Assembly (NCBI RefSeq): GCF_018642165.1
Contig: NZ_JAHHZM010000006.1
Coordinates: 205,573 to 269,572 of the forward strand
Reading direction: 5' to 3'
DNA: 64,000 nt
From: Echinicola shivajiensis
Lineage (GTDB): Bacteria > Bacteroidota > Bacteroidia > Cytophagales > Cyclobacteriaceae
Shown here one piece after another: positions 1 through 9,200 of this stretch. The stretch's first letter is position 1. Each line of letters opens with the position of its first letter. The position numbers and the translations under genes are program-made. The notes under the pieces were generated by a model, which saw nothing but the letters and a program-made list of their open reading frames with translations, was not told the DNA's origin and searched no databases.

Positions 1-1
1 T

Positions 2-124
2 GAAATGGAGTCATTACCTATGGATAAGGAATATCTGGATGAAACCATTGCATATTATCAATTGGCATCTTATCTATATAAGTATAATGGACTTAAAATA
101 GATCATGAACAGAAGGAAGAATAA
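2..124 (+). CDS. C-terminal fragment of an unidentified protein
   Basis: An open frame enters from the left edge and ends at TAA 122-124, leaving about 40 codons. The peptide is charged and rich in Tyr and Leu and ends in a Glu/Lys tail, and codon use looks like the neighbouring genes. It lies 43 bases before the response regulator on the same strand, so it may be the first visible gene of that operon. Tails of this kind occur in coiled-coil outer-membrane proteins such as TolC, but nothing here is diagnostic, so the function is left open. Confidence 0.5.
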   Translation, partial: EMESLPMDKEYLDETIAYYQLASYLYKYNGLKIDHEQKEE

Positions 125-167
125 GACGAAGAAGAATAGTTTTATCAAATAGTAAAACATATAGCTC

Positions 168-836
168 ATGAAAATGCTCATAATAGAAGATGAGCCCGGC
201 ATTGTGAAATTTCTAAAACAGGGATTTGAAGAGGAGGGGTATATGGTGGAATCAGCCTCTGATGGAACCAAAGGATTGGATATGGCTGTTTCAACCGATT
301 TTGATATTATTTTATTGGATTGGATGATTCCTTCAATAAGTGGAATCGAAGTTTGTAGATCATTTAGAAAACATAATAGCAAAACACCGATCATATTTCT
401 TACTGCCAAGGACGAGGTAACAGATGTTATTTTTGGACTTCAGGCGGGAGCAAATGATTATATTAAGAAGCCTTTTTATTTTGAAGAACTACTGGAAAGA
501 GTCAAAGTTCAGTTAAGGCCTGTTAGCGGGGAGCATGAACAGTTTTCGGTAGGGAATATTCATATGGATATTGGGACCCATCAAGTTTTTAAAAATAGGC
601 ATGAGGTTTATCTTACTCAAAAGGAATTCTCCCTGCTGGAATATTTGATTAGAAACAAAGGGAAGGTATGCAGAAGGACCCAGATCATTGAACATGTTTG
701 GGATATCAATTTTGACTATAATTCGGGTGTAATTGATGTATATATCAATGCTTTGAGAAAAAAGCTCAATTTGAGTGATGAAGAAAATTATATCCAAACT
801 ATTAGGGGGATAGGATATATAGCCAAAGAAATATGA
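168..836 (+). CDS. OmpR/PhoB-family DNA-binding response regulator
   Basis: 222 aa, a normal length for the family. The receiver domain (about 1-115) has the acidic pair E7/D8, phospho-acceptor D51 in LLDWMIP, T79 in FLTAK and K101 in the KKPF motif. A C-terminal winged helix (about 125-222) carries the recognition-helix region VIDVYINALRKKL and the terminal hairpin RGIGYI. The stop overlaps the ATG of the downstream histidine kinase by 4 bases, so the two are translationally coupled partners. The closest general type is the CusR/CopR metal- or envelope-stress group, but the signal cannot be told from sequence. Confidence 0.95.
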   Translation: MKMLIIEDEPGIVKFLKQGFEEEGYMVESASDGTKGLDMAVSTDFDIILLDWMIPSISGIEVCRSFRKHNSKTPIIFLTAKDEVTDVIFGLQAGANDYIKKPFYFEELLERVKVQLRPVSGEHEQFSVGNIHMDIGTHQVFKNRHEVYLTQKEFSLLEYLIRNKGKVCRRTQIIEHVWDINFDYNSGVIDVYINALRKKLNLSDEENYIQTIRGIGYIAKEI

Positions 837-2209
837 AGCTTAATTTTAAAAATAGGATTGCTTTTTATTATTTGATTGCTACATCGGCTGTCAGTTTATT
901 GGTTTTTGGCTTTATATACTTTATTGTCCAGAAAACGGTTTATGGAAGCCTTGATAATAATTTAACTTTTGAAGCGAATAAGCATCTGCTGGAAATAGCA
1001 GTTGAAGAAGATACGGTCTATTTTACGCATAAGAAAGAATGGGAGGAAATAGAGCATAAGGAGGTTCAGATCAATCCAGTTTTTTTACAGTTAATGGGGC
1101 TAAGAGGGCAGGTAATGGATAAGTCTCCTAATCTTAAGGAGGACAGTCTGATGATCAACAGCTTGGCATCTATAGATGAACATTATGATACAAAGCTGAA
1201 TAACCGACCTATACGGCAGGTGCATATAGAAATTAAAGACAATGGAATGACAAAAGGGTATATTGTGGCAGCGGTACCCTTGGAGGCCTCATTAATGGTG
1301 CTTTCCAACTTGATGAAGACTTTGATGATATTGTTTCCTATTTCAATATTAGGCTTGTTTTTTATTTCGAGGTACTTGGCTGGAAAAAGTATAGCCCCCA
1401 TTGCAGCTATCATTAATACTACCAACAGCATAACTAAAACCAATCTAGCAGAAAGAGTGCCTTTACCTAACAATAGGGATGAGTTATTTGAACTGTCTAC
1501 CTCCATCAATGGGCTTTTAGATAGAGTTGGGGAGGCCATAGAGAGAGAAAAACAATTTACTTCTGATGCTTCCCATGAATTGAGGACTCCTTTGTCTTCC
1601 TTAAGGGGAACCTTGGAAGTTCTGGTCAGGAAGAAACGCAATATTGAAGATTATGAGGAGAAGGTCAATGATAGTCTTTATGAAGTTGATCGAATGTCAA
1701 AGATTGTGGAGCAGTTGTTGTTTTTGGCCAGAAATGATCTAAATCAAGCTTTAAACGGGCAAGGAAAGGCAGCTATTGCTGTATTAGTTGATGAGATATT
1801 GGGTAGATATCAAAGTCAAATCAAAAATAAGGGGATAAGTATTTCATTACATTCTGATCAGTCAGGAGATTATTTAGTCCCTTATTATTATGGTGATTTA
1901 ATTCTTGAAAATCTGATCAATAATGCGATCAAGTACAGCCATGATGATGGAAAAATAGACATTAGTATTAAAGAGGAGGCAGGTCACTGCCACTGCTATA
2001 TAAAGGATGAAGGAATTGGTATTAAGGACGAAGACCTTTCATCCATCTTCAATCCATTTTTTAGGTCTCAACCGTTAGATCATAAAGGTGTTAACGGTAA
2101 TGGTTTGGGGCTATCTATCGTAAAGAAGGCAGCGGGAGCAATAAATGCCAAAATTGATGTGCACAGCAAATATGGTGAAGGTACTTGGGTACACGTTGTT
2201 TTTGAATAG
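833..2209 (+). CDS. Sensor histidine kinase, partner of the upstream OmpR regulator
   Basis: 458 aa membrane kinase. One transmembrane helix lies near residues 12-32, followed by a periplasmic sensor loop of about 125 residues and a second helix near 155-180. A HAMP linker comes next, then a HisKA domain with the H-box SDASHELRTPLSS (phospho-accepting His248). The HATPase_c domain has the N-box ENLINNAIKYS and the G-boxes DEGIGI and GNGLGLSIV. The start codon overlaps the regulator stop. The layout matches the heavy-metal/envelope sensor kinase group; the ligand is unknown. The next gene, a sulfatase, is 287 bases away and is probably transcribed separately. Confidence 0.95.
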   Translation: MKLNFKNRIAFYYLIATSAVSLLVFGFIYFIVQKTVYGSLDNNLTFEANKHLLEIAVEEDTVYFTHKKEWEEIEHKEVQINPVFLQLMGLRGQVMDKSPNLKEDSLMINSLASIDEHYDTKLNNRPIRQVHIEIKDNGMTKGYIVAAVPLEASLMVLSNLMKTLMILFPISILGLFFISRYLAGKSIAPIAAIINTTNSITKTNLAERVPLPNNRDELFELSTSINGLLDRVGEAIEREKQFTSDASHELRTPLSSLRGTLEVLVRKKRNIEDYEEKVNDSLYEVDRMSKIVEQLLFLARNDLNQALNGQGKAAIAVLVDEILGRYQSQIKNKGISISLHSDQSGDYLVPYYYGDLILENLINNAIKYSHDDGKIDISIKEEAGHCHCYIKDEGIGIKDEDLSSIFNPFFRSQPLDHKGVNGNGLGLSIVKKAAGAINAKIDVHSKYGEGTWVHVVFE

Positions 2210-2289
2210 TTGTATTTTAGGTAGTGACAATCGTTTTATTTGGTTCATAGATTATTTTTCAGAATATTGGATTTGAATCAATATGTATT

Positions 2290-2307
2290 TACTCAATTAA
2301 ATGAGTA
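2290..2307. promoter_or_regulatory. Inverted repeat upstream of the sulfatase
   Basis: TACTCA-N6-TGAGTA forms a six-base inverted repeat in the 287-base gap between the kinase and the sulfatase. It has operator-like dimensions, but no second copy was seen and no regulator can be assigned. Confidence 0.3.
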
Positions 2308-2496
2308 TCTCTGAGTTGTTAAAATAGCTTGTTACTGATTTCACAGCTTTTTACCGAAGGGATTTATTTCAGTGTAAAGCTGTCTTCTGCGGGGTAAATT
2401 GAAATAATCTTACGTAAGTATAGGCTTTGAGAAACATAATTATGTGTTTAATGGCTATTAATCATTTAAATTATTTTGGATCATATTTCTTTATCT

Positions 2497-4365
2497 ATGT
2501 ATATCAAAAAGAAGAGTCTAGTAATTCAATCAGCCTTATTTTTACTTTTGTTTTGCGTATTTTTTTCTACAAGCCTTTTAGCTCAGGATCTCCCCAATAT
2601 TTTATGGTTGACCAGTGAGGATAATAGCCCCTTTGCAGGATGTTATGGTGACGAATTGGCTACTACTCCAAATATGGATAAACTGGCCAGAGAGGGCTTT
2701 TTGTATACCCATGCTTATGCCAATGCCCCTGTATGCGCACCGGCAAGGAATACTATTATCACAGGGATATATGCCAATTCCGGTGGAAACCAGCATATGC
2801 GTAGTAATTACCTCAAATCAAATTTGATAAAAATGCTTCCTGAACTATTGCGTGAAGCGGGCTATTACTGCACCAATAATTCCAAGGAGGATTATAATAT
2901 TGATAAGAACCAAACAAAGGGGATTTGGGATGAAAGTTCAAACAAAGCACATTATAAGAACAGGCCTGATGATAAACCGTTTTTTGCTGTTTTCAACAGT
3001 AATATTAGTCATGAAAGCAGCATTCATAAATCCATTCCCAGTAATCAATTAAGGCATGATCCATCAAAAGTGAAATTGCCTCCTTACCACCCAGACACCC
3101 CTGAGATTAGGCATGATTGGGCACAGTATTATGATAAGATTGAGGACATGGACCAATGGCTGGGAGCAAAGCTTCAAGAACTGGAGGAGTCTGGTTTGGC
3201 AGAGAATACCATCGTTTTTTATTTTGGGGATCATGGTGGAGTGCTGGGGAGGAGTAAACGCTATGTATATGAAAGTGGGACCAGGGTACCACTTATAGTT
3301 AGGATCCCCAAAAAATATCAAAAACTGTTTCCTGCGGATAATGTTGGAGATCAGGTTGGACGATTGGTGAGTTTTGTTGATCTGGCACCAACCATGATGA
3401 GTTTGGTAGGTAGAGATATACCGGGATGGATGCAGGGCAAGGCATTTTTGGGAGACCAAAAGACTTTGGATCCAGAAAATGCATTTATGTTTAGGGGAAG
3501 AATGGATGAGCGCTATGATATGAGTAGGGCAGTCCGGTCCAAGCGTTTCAGGTATATCATGAATTATATGCCACATAGGGTTTATGGGCAGCATTTGAAC
3601 TACTTATGGAAGGCACCATCTATGCAGTCTTGGGAAAGGGCATTTTTGGCTGGTCAATGCAATGAAATGCAATCTACCTTTTGGAACAAGAAGCCAGTAG
3701 AGGAATTATATGATACTGAAAATGATCCTTGGGAAGTGAATAATCTCGCCGATGATCCTCAATATGCTAAGGTTTTGATGGAAATGAGAAAAGCAGCCGT
3801 GGATTGGAGTTTAGGTATTGGAGATACGGGATTTATACCTGAGGCTGAACGGAGCATTAGAAGTCCAGAGGCTAGTTATTATGATTATATGAGGACTGTT
3901 CCTGAAAAATGGAAGGATTGGATTGAAGCTGCCCAATTAGCTGCTCATGGCAGTGAAGATAATATTGAACTACTGATGGACTTGCTTAAAAGTGATGATG
4001 CTGTTTTACGGTACTGGGGCGCCGTGGGAATGTTGATTTCAGATCAGCAAGCTAAACCGAAGGTAAAAAAAATCCTTGGATTGCTGCCAGATAATTCTGA
4101 TGAGGTGACAGCTGTTTTATCGGAATGTCTTTATAATTGTGGCTACAAGGAAGAAGGGCTTAAATATTTGAAAAAGGTGGTTAATTCACCTTATTTATTT
4201 GCCAGGGTACAGGCATTGAACAGTATCGATATTCAAGGTGTACCTCGCGTAATGATTGAAGAGGAGATAAATGAAATGAAGGAAAAATATAAGCATGAAA
4301 AAGAAAATAGGTACGATCTACGTGTGGTGGAATGGTTAGAGGAAAAGTGGGGAAGGAGCTATTAA
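2497..4365 (+). CDS. Secreted type I sulfatase
   Basis: About 622 aa. I start at ATG 2497 rather than the in-frame TTG 21 bases upstream, because this gives a clean signal peptide (KKK, hydrophobic core, cleavage near SLLAQ). The mature N-terminus LPNILWLTSEDNS is the metal-binding strand of the alkaline-phosphatase superfamily. CAPAR at residues 80-84 fits the C/S-x-P-x-R motif whose Cys80 is converted to formylglycine. DHGG supplies further metal ligands. The last 130 residues are helical and resemble HEAT-like repeats. It probably removes sulfate esters from glycans in the periplasm; the substrate is unknown. No SusC/D pair is adjacent. Confidence 0.93.
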   Translation: MYIKKKSLVIQSALFLLLFCVFFSTSLLAQDLPNILWLTSEDNSPFAGCYGDELATTPNMDKLAREGFLYTHAYANAPVCAPARNTIITGIYANSGGNQHMRSNYLKSNLIKMLPELLREAGYYCTNNSKEDYNIDKNQTKGIWDESSNKAHYKNRPDDKPFFAVFNSNISHESSIHKSIPSNQLRHDPSKVKLPPYHPDTPEIRHDWAQYYDKIEDMDQWLGAKLQELEESGLAENTIVFYFGDHGGVLGRSKRYVYESGTRVPLIVRIPKKYQKLFPADNVGDQVGRLVSFVDLAPTMMSLVGRDIPGWMQGKAFLGDQKTLDPENAFMFRGRMDERYDMSRAVRSKRFRYIMNYMPHRVYGQHLNYLWKAPSMQSWERAFLAGQCNEMQSTFWNKKPVEELYDTENDPWEVNNLADDPQYAKVLMEMRKAAVDWSLGIGDTGFIPEAERSIRSPEASYYDYMRTVPEKWKDWIEAAQLAAHGSEDNIELLMDLLKSDDAVLRYWGAVGMLISDQQAKPKVKKILGLLPDNSDEVTAVLSECLYNCGYKEEGLKYLKKVVNSPYLFARVQALNSIDIQGVPRVMIEEEINEMKEKYKHEKENRYDLRVVEWLEEKWGRSY

Positions 4366-4407
4366 AGTTATATTTAATTCAAGCAACTTCATCTGTATCT
4401 TTTAAAT

Positions 4408-4459
4408 TAAAAGCTCCAAGAACCTTGCAAGTAGAACGAATTGGGTCTTGGAGCTTCAA
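4408..4459. terminator. Bidirectional hairpin terminator between convergent genes
   Basis: AAGCTCCAAGAACC (from 4411) pairs with GGGTCTTGGAGCTT (to 4456) with one mismatch around an 18-base loop. It sits between the sulfatase stop and the convergent small gene and has A-rich and T-rich flanks, so it can end transcription from both sides. Confidence 0.75.
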
Positions 4460-4491
4460 AATTGGTAAGTGCTTAACTCCCATATAATAGG

Positions 4492-4872
4492 CTAGATTAG
4501 GAAGCCGACGAGTTTTGCTTTTCGCTTGAATGGTTTCAACTTCTTTTTCACTGTTTTTTTATACTTTTTAAAATTGTCCTCACCAAGGATGTCTTTAAAG
4601 ATTTTAGCATTGTCTTCTTTTACCATCATAAACTTTTTCGTCTTTTCCTCAGGTGACAAATCTTCCTTTGCAATTTCAAAAAGGTCATCAACGGCACTTT
4701 GATTGGTTTCTTTTAGCTTATCCTTTTTCTCAGCATTTAGGTCCAAGCCATCAAAACTATTCATTGCTCCTAAAATTTCACTTTTACTAACCTCACTTTC
4801 TTGAGCAAGCAATTGAGGTGACCAAATAAACAAAGTAATTAGTACCGGAATAATTAGAATTATTTTTTTCAT
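4492..4872 (-). CDS. Small secreted helical protein, function unknown
   Basis: 126 aa. A signal peptide (KKIILIIPVLITLFIW, cleavage near LLAQ) is followed by a mature region that is almost all charged and helical, ending in a strongly basic Lys-rich tail. The central DLSPEEKTKKF segment resembles LTPEQ-type helices in periplasmic CpxP/Spy-like proteins, but the similarity is too weak for assignment. It lies divergent from the first PEBP gene across 493 bases that contain an FNR-like palindrome. Confidence 0.7.
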   Translation of the reverse strand: MKKIILIIPVLITLFIWSPQLLAQESEVSKSEILGAMNSFDGLDLNAEKKDKLKETNQSAVDDLFEIAKEDLSPEEKTKKFMMVKEDNAKIFKDILGEDNFKKYKKTVKKKLKPFKRKAKLVGFLI

Positions 4873-5110
4873 AATAGATTGGGTTTAGGTAAGAAGTAAT
4901 TATGCAAATATCTGATTTTTAATTAGATATAAGTAGTTTTCATAGGTGAAACCTTACCAAATCCCAATTGTTTTGGGAAATTTATATATTTTAATCTTTA
5001 TGCGACTTGTGATATTTAAATATCTAATCTGGATATCCGCTATTCCACCAGTAAGTATTACCCTTCAAAATATTCTCTCAAAAATGACACCTATTTCACA
5101 GTAATAATTA

Positions 5111-5131
5111 ATTAAATCAGTGTAATCCGTG
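5111..5131 (+). repeat. Short interspersed intergenic repeat, copy A
   Basis: The core ATTAAATC(A/T)GTGTA followed by ATCCGTG occurs here and, inverted, at 59055-59077. Both copies are intergenic. It appears to belong to a short dispersed repeat of this genome rather than to any gene. Confidence 0.4.
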
Positions 5132-5223
5132 AGAAATTTAGGCGGTCAATATTGACAAGAAAATTGTTTTAAGCGATAATATTCATATTTACTCCTCTGT
5201 ATATACCAATATCTTTTTTTTCG

Positions 5224-5237
5224 ATGATGTGTGTCAT
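5224..5237. promoter_or_regulatory. FNR-like palindrome, site 1 (PEBP gene)
   Basis: ATGATGTGTGTCAT, fitting ATGA-N6-TCAT. It ends 128 bases before the PEBP start at 5366. Confidence 0.6.
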
Positions 5238-5365
5238 TATTAAATGGATAACAGCGAGCTATATTTAAATCTAGGAGATGAATAGTTAAGAAAAGTTTTG
5301 AGAATGAATAAATGGGCTAAATTCTCCGAGTTTCCACATGAATGTAATTATAAAGAGGAAGAACC

Positions 5366-5842
5366 ATGATCAGGGAAGTCTTAAATATTTCTTGCAATAA
5401 ATTTGGAAAGGGAGGTCATATTCCAAGTATTTACACCTGTGATGGGAAGAACATCAATCCTCCAATAGTTATTGAGAAATTACCTCCTAAAACCAAATCA
5501 CTCGTAGTTATAATGGAAGATGCTGAATATGAAGGAAATGCTGCTGTATATTGGTTAGCGTATAATATTCCAGCAAAAAATGTAATTAATGAGGATGAGC
5601 ATTTATGCACATTTGGAATGAATCATTTGAATGAATTCTCATACTCCGGTCCATGTCCAGAAAATGGTACGCACCGATATGTGTTCAAAGTGTATGCCTT
5701 GGATGATTTTCTGTATTTTCATCATAAGCATGTGTTTCGAACTGAAGTGGAAGATGGTATCAGGTATCATGAACTTGGGTTTGGCAAATTTGAAGGTGTT
5801 TATCAAAAATCCAAGAGGAACGAAGTATCCAATATTAATTAA
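5366..5842 (+). CDS. PEBP-family (YbhB/YbcL-like) protein
   Basis: 158 aa. It shows the family's opening layout (IPSIYTCDGKNINPP) and the signature GPCPENGTHRYVFKVYALD that lines the anion-binding pocket. The usual DPDAP metal/anion motif is degenerate here (MEDAEYEG), so ligand binding may differ from its paralogue at 26575. No signal peptide, so cytoplasmic. It stands alone between long gaps and has an FNR-like palindrome upstream. The biochemical role of bacterial PEBP proteins is not settled. Confidence 0.85.
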   Translation: MIREVLNISCNKFGKGGHIPSIYTCDGKNINPPIVIEKLPPKTKSLVVIMEDAEYEGNAAVYWLAYNIPAKNVINEDEHLCTFGMNHLNEFSYSGPCPENGTHRYVFKVYALDDFLYFHHKHVFRTEVEDGIRYHELGFGKFEGVYQKSKRNEVSNIN

Positions 5843-6283
5843 ATTAATAGATACTACGAATATTCATTGGCCTTAATTAATGTTTTTGTTATTCGGATTA
5901 AAAATTTTAACAGAAATGAAACGAGTTTGTATTTGGGTTTGACTTTTATGTGTTTGAGTTAAATGGTTCGCACATTAGCATTGATTTTCAAATATATAAT
6001 TATGTTCAGATAGTTGAAAATTGATATTGACCTCATCATATTTCCTTTTAGGATGGAAGAAGACGGCAATCCATATAAAAGAGGAAATTTGAAGTTTACC
6101 AATCAAGTTTATTCGTTCCCTCTTCAAACAAGTTTTTTTGGTACGTTAGTCGGTATTATTAGAGGTATGGATGTATTTATATAAATAATTGGGATTGGTT
6201 TTTTTAAGTATACATAGAGGATGAAGGGTGTTGGATAAGTATTTTTTTGATCAGTGGTTTATAAATGGAAATGATCAAAATAT
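5843..6283. other. Intergenic leader of the glycogen gene
   Basis: 441 bases with no supported gene. A 43-codon open frame begins at ATG 6053, but its composition is unremarkable and I do not call it. A 9-bp inverted repeat lies just before the next start codon (6245-6280). No exact ATGA-N6-TCAT site is present. Confidence 0.5.
6245..6280 (+). promoter_or_regulatory. Hairpin immediately upstream of the glycogen fusion gene
   Basis: TTTTGATCA (6245-6253) and TGATCAAAA (6272-6280) are exact complements around an 18-base loop that ends three bases before the ATG at 6284. In mRNA this would fold over the ribosome landing region and could control translation. Confidence 0.4.
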
Positions 6284-9200
6284 ATGGAAGAATCAATTTT
6301 AAAGAAGGCTGATTATCTTTTTGAAGTGAGCTGGGAAGTTTGCAATAAAGTAGGCGGTATATATGCTGTCCTTGAAACTAAAGCTCCTTTATTAGAAAGA
6401 ACCTATCATGAAAGATTAATGATGATTGGCCCAGATGTATATAAAGGCATAGGTGTACATCCTGAATTTATAGAAGATAAAACATTATTTAAACTTTGGA
6501 GACAATTTTTAGACCAAGAAGGCCTGAAGGTAAAAATTGGTCGCTGGAATATCCACAGTAATCCTATAGCTGTTTTGGTCGATTTTACGCCTTTCTTTTT
6601 TGAGCGAAATGAAATATTCAAACATTTTTGGATTAAATATCAATTAGATTCACTTAATGGACAGTGGGACTATATAGAACCTGCCATGTTTGGATATGCT
6701 GCAGGCAAGGTTATTGAATGTTTTTATCGTTGCCACATCAATTCTACCGATCAGGTGGTAACTCAATTTCACGAATGGATGACAGGAACGGGACTATTAT
6801 ACCTGGAAGAAAATGTTCCCCAAATAGCCACTGTTTTTACTACTCATGCCACTGTTATAGGAAGGGCTATAGCTGGAAAGGGCATGCCATTCTATAGTCA
6901 ATTATATCAGTATAATCCCGAGCAATTAGCGTTGGAGAGCAATGTGTTATCTAAACATTCATTAGAAAAGGTGGCGGCAATGAATGCTGATTGCTTTACT
7001 ACAGTAAGTGAATTTACCGCTAAAGAATGTGAAAAGCTATTGGGTAAATATCCGGATGTGATCACTCCCAATGGATTTGATAATGCTATGGTTCCAGTTC
7101 CACCTCATCTGGAAGAGAAAAGGGCTTTGGCCAGAAGTAAAATTTTGGCGGTAGCGGAAGGTTTGTTTAACCAAAGGTTTCCTGCAGATAGTTTATTGGT
7201 AATTAAAAGCGGGAGGTATGAATTTAAGAATAAAGGGATTGAGGTGTTTATCGATTCTATAGCTGAAGTTCTCGTTCACCGCAAGGTTGGTAAACAGATA
7301 ATAGCCTTAATTTTTGTTCCAGGACACCATACTGGTCCAAGAAAAGAGCTTACCGAACGAATCAAGTCGCCTAACTTAAAGGATCCAAGGCCCACCGAAC
7401 TACTGACCCATTATCTTCAAGGAGTCGAAACAGACCCAATTTTTCAAAGGATAAAAAAAGTAGATCTCAACCGATCTGTGGATGATAATTTGAAAGTCAT
7501 TTTTGTACCGACCTATCTAAATGGAAATGATGGGATTTTTGATTTTGAGTATTATGATTTGTTGATAGGATTTGATTTAGGAGTTTTTCCCTCTTACTAT
7601 GAACCATGGGGATATACCCCTTTAGAGAGCTTGGCTTTTTATATTCCTGCTGTGACGACAAATGTTTCAGGTTTTGGGGCTGCTTATTTAAGTTTAAAAG
7701 AACCGCCCTCAAAAGGTATTTATATACTTGAGAGAACAGATGGAAATGAGCAAGAGGTCGTAAAAAAAATAGCGGATATACTTGAGTCCTTTTCTAATAA
7801 ACCCGAACCAGAAGTGCTGGAAATCAGGGAAGATGCCCATCGTATCAGTCAGTTTTTTCTATGGGAAAATCAAATCCATCATTACGAAGAAGCATATAGT
7901 TTGGCATTGGATAAAAGCGGGGAAAGAGAAAAATTATATCAGGATAAACCCCAGGCTATACCACTTGTAGGCGTTGAAATCATGGAGTCCAGCCCTATAT
8001 GGCGGGAAATAACTGTAAAAGAAGAATTGCCTCCTGTTTTACAAGGTTTGCACAAATTGTCAACTAACTTATGGTGGTCTTGGAATGAGGCTGCAAAAAA
8101 TCTGTTTGAATATACGGATTCAACAAATTGGGCCAAGAGCCATCAAAATCCTGTTGCATTTCTTCAGACTTTACCGTATTCGGTAATTGACCGATTAGCC
8201 GAAGATAAGTCATATATCAGTCAATTAGAGGAGGTATTGGGGAAATTTGAGGATTATATGAATGTGCCAATGCCAGAAAATGGAAAAATTGCCTATTTCA
8301 GTATGGAATACGGCATCCATAATACACTGAAACTCTATTCTGGTGGACTGGGGATTTTGGCGGGTGATTTTCTCAAAGAGGCCAGCGATAGTTTAGTGCC
8401 TCTTGTAGGGATAGGTCTACTATATAAAAATGGATATTTTAAGCAAAGAATATCCATTACTGGTGATCAGATAATGGAATCTGAAAATATGGATTTCAGC
8501 ACCTTGCCCCTTGAGCTTGTTTCTGATAAAGATAATCAAGCTTTAAAAATTGCTCTTCCATTTCCCGGAAGAACTGTCATTGCACAAGTTTGGAAATTGG
8601 AAATTGGCCGGGTAAAGCTTTATTTATTGGATAGTTTTGTAGAGGAAAACAATATTGATGATAAGGGAATTACCAGTCAACTGTATGGAGGAAATCAAGA
8701 AAATAGGTTAAAGCAGGAATTGCTGTTGGGCTTGGGAGGGATAAAGGTGCTAGAAGCATTGGACATTTCACCGGAGATTTTTCACTGTAATGAAGGACAT
8801 GCTGCTTTTGTTGGAATTGCCCGCTTACAATCTCTTATCCAACATGAAAATCTTTCTTACGAAGAGGCCGTAGAAGTGGTTCGGAGCTCAAGCCTTTTCA
8901 CCACTCATACTTCTGTTGGTGCTGCAATAGATAAATTTAGTGAAGAACTTTTAAGACCTTATTTTTCACATATGGCACAGCAATTCAATATTTCTTGGGA
9001 AGTTTTTATAAACCTCGGAAGAGCGCGGGCCAACAGACTTGATGAAAGTTTTTCAATGACTAATCTTGCCTTAAAACTTTGTCAGGAAGTAAACTCAGTG
9101 AGCAAGATCCATCGAAAAGTAAGTTGCAAATTATTTCAGGAACTATGGAGGGATTATTTTCCAGAAGAACTAAATATTGGATATGTAACCAATGGGGTTC

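Larger units (their letters stand above)
4873..5365. other. Divergent intergenic region with operator and repeat copy
   Basis: A 493-base gap between divergent genes. It contains one ATGAT-N4-ATCAT-type palindrome (5224-5237) and one copy of a short interspersed sequence (5111-5131). I see no ORF, tRNA or other structured RNA here. Confidence 0.6.

Noticed and set aside
4873..5365. Possible tRNA or structured RNA gene in the gap
   Set aside because: No cloverleaf, T-loop or conserved RNA motif was found, only a palindrome and a short repeat.
6053..6184. 43-codon plus-strand ORF upstream of the glycogen gene
   Set aside because: No signal, domain or coding bias; it overlaps the leader region and fits chance.
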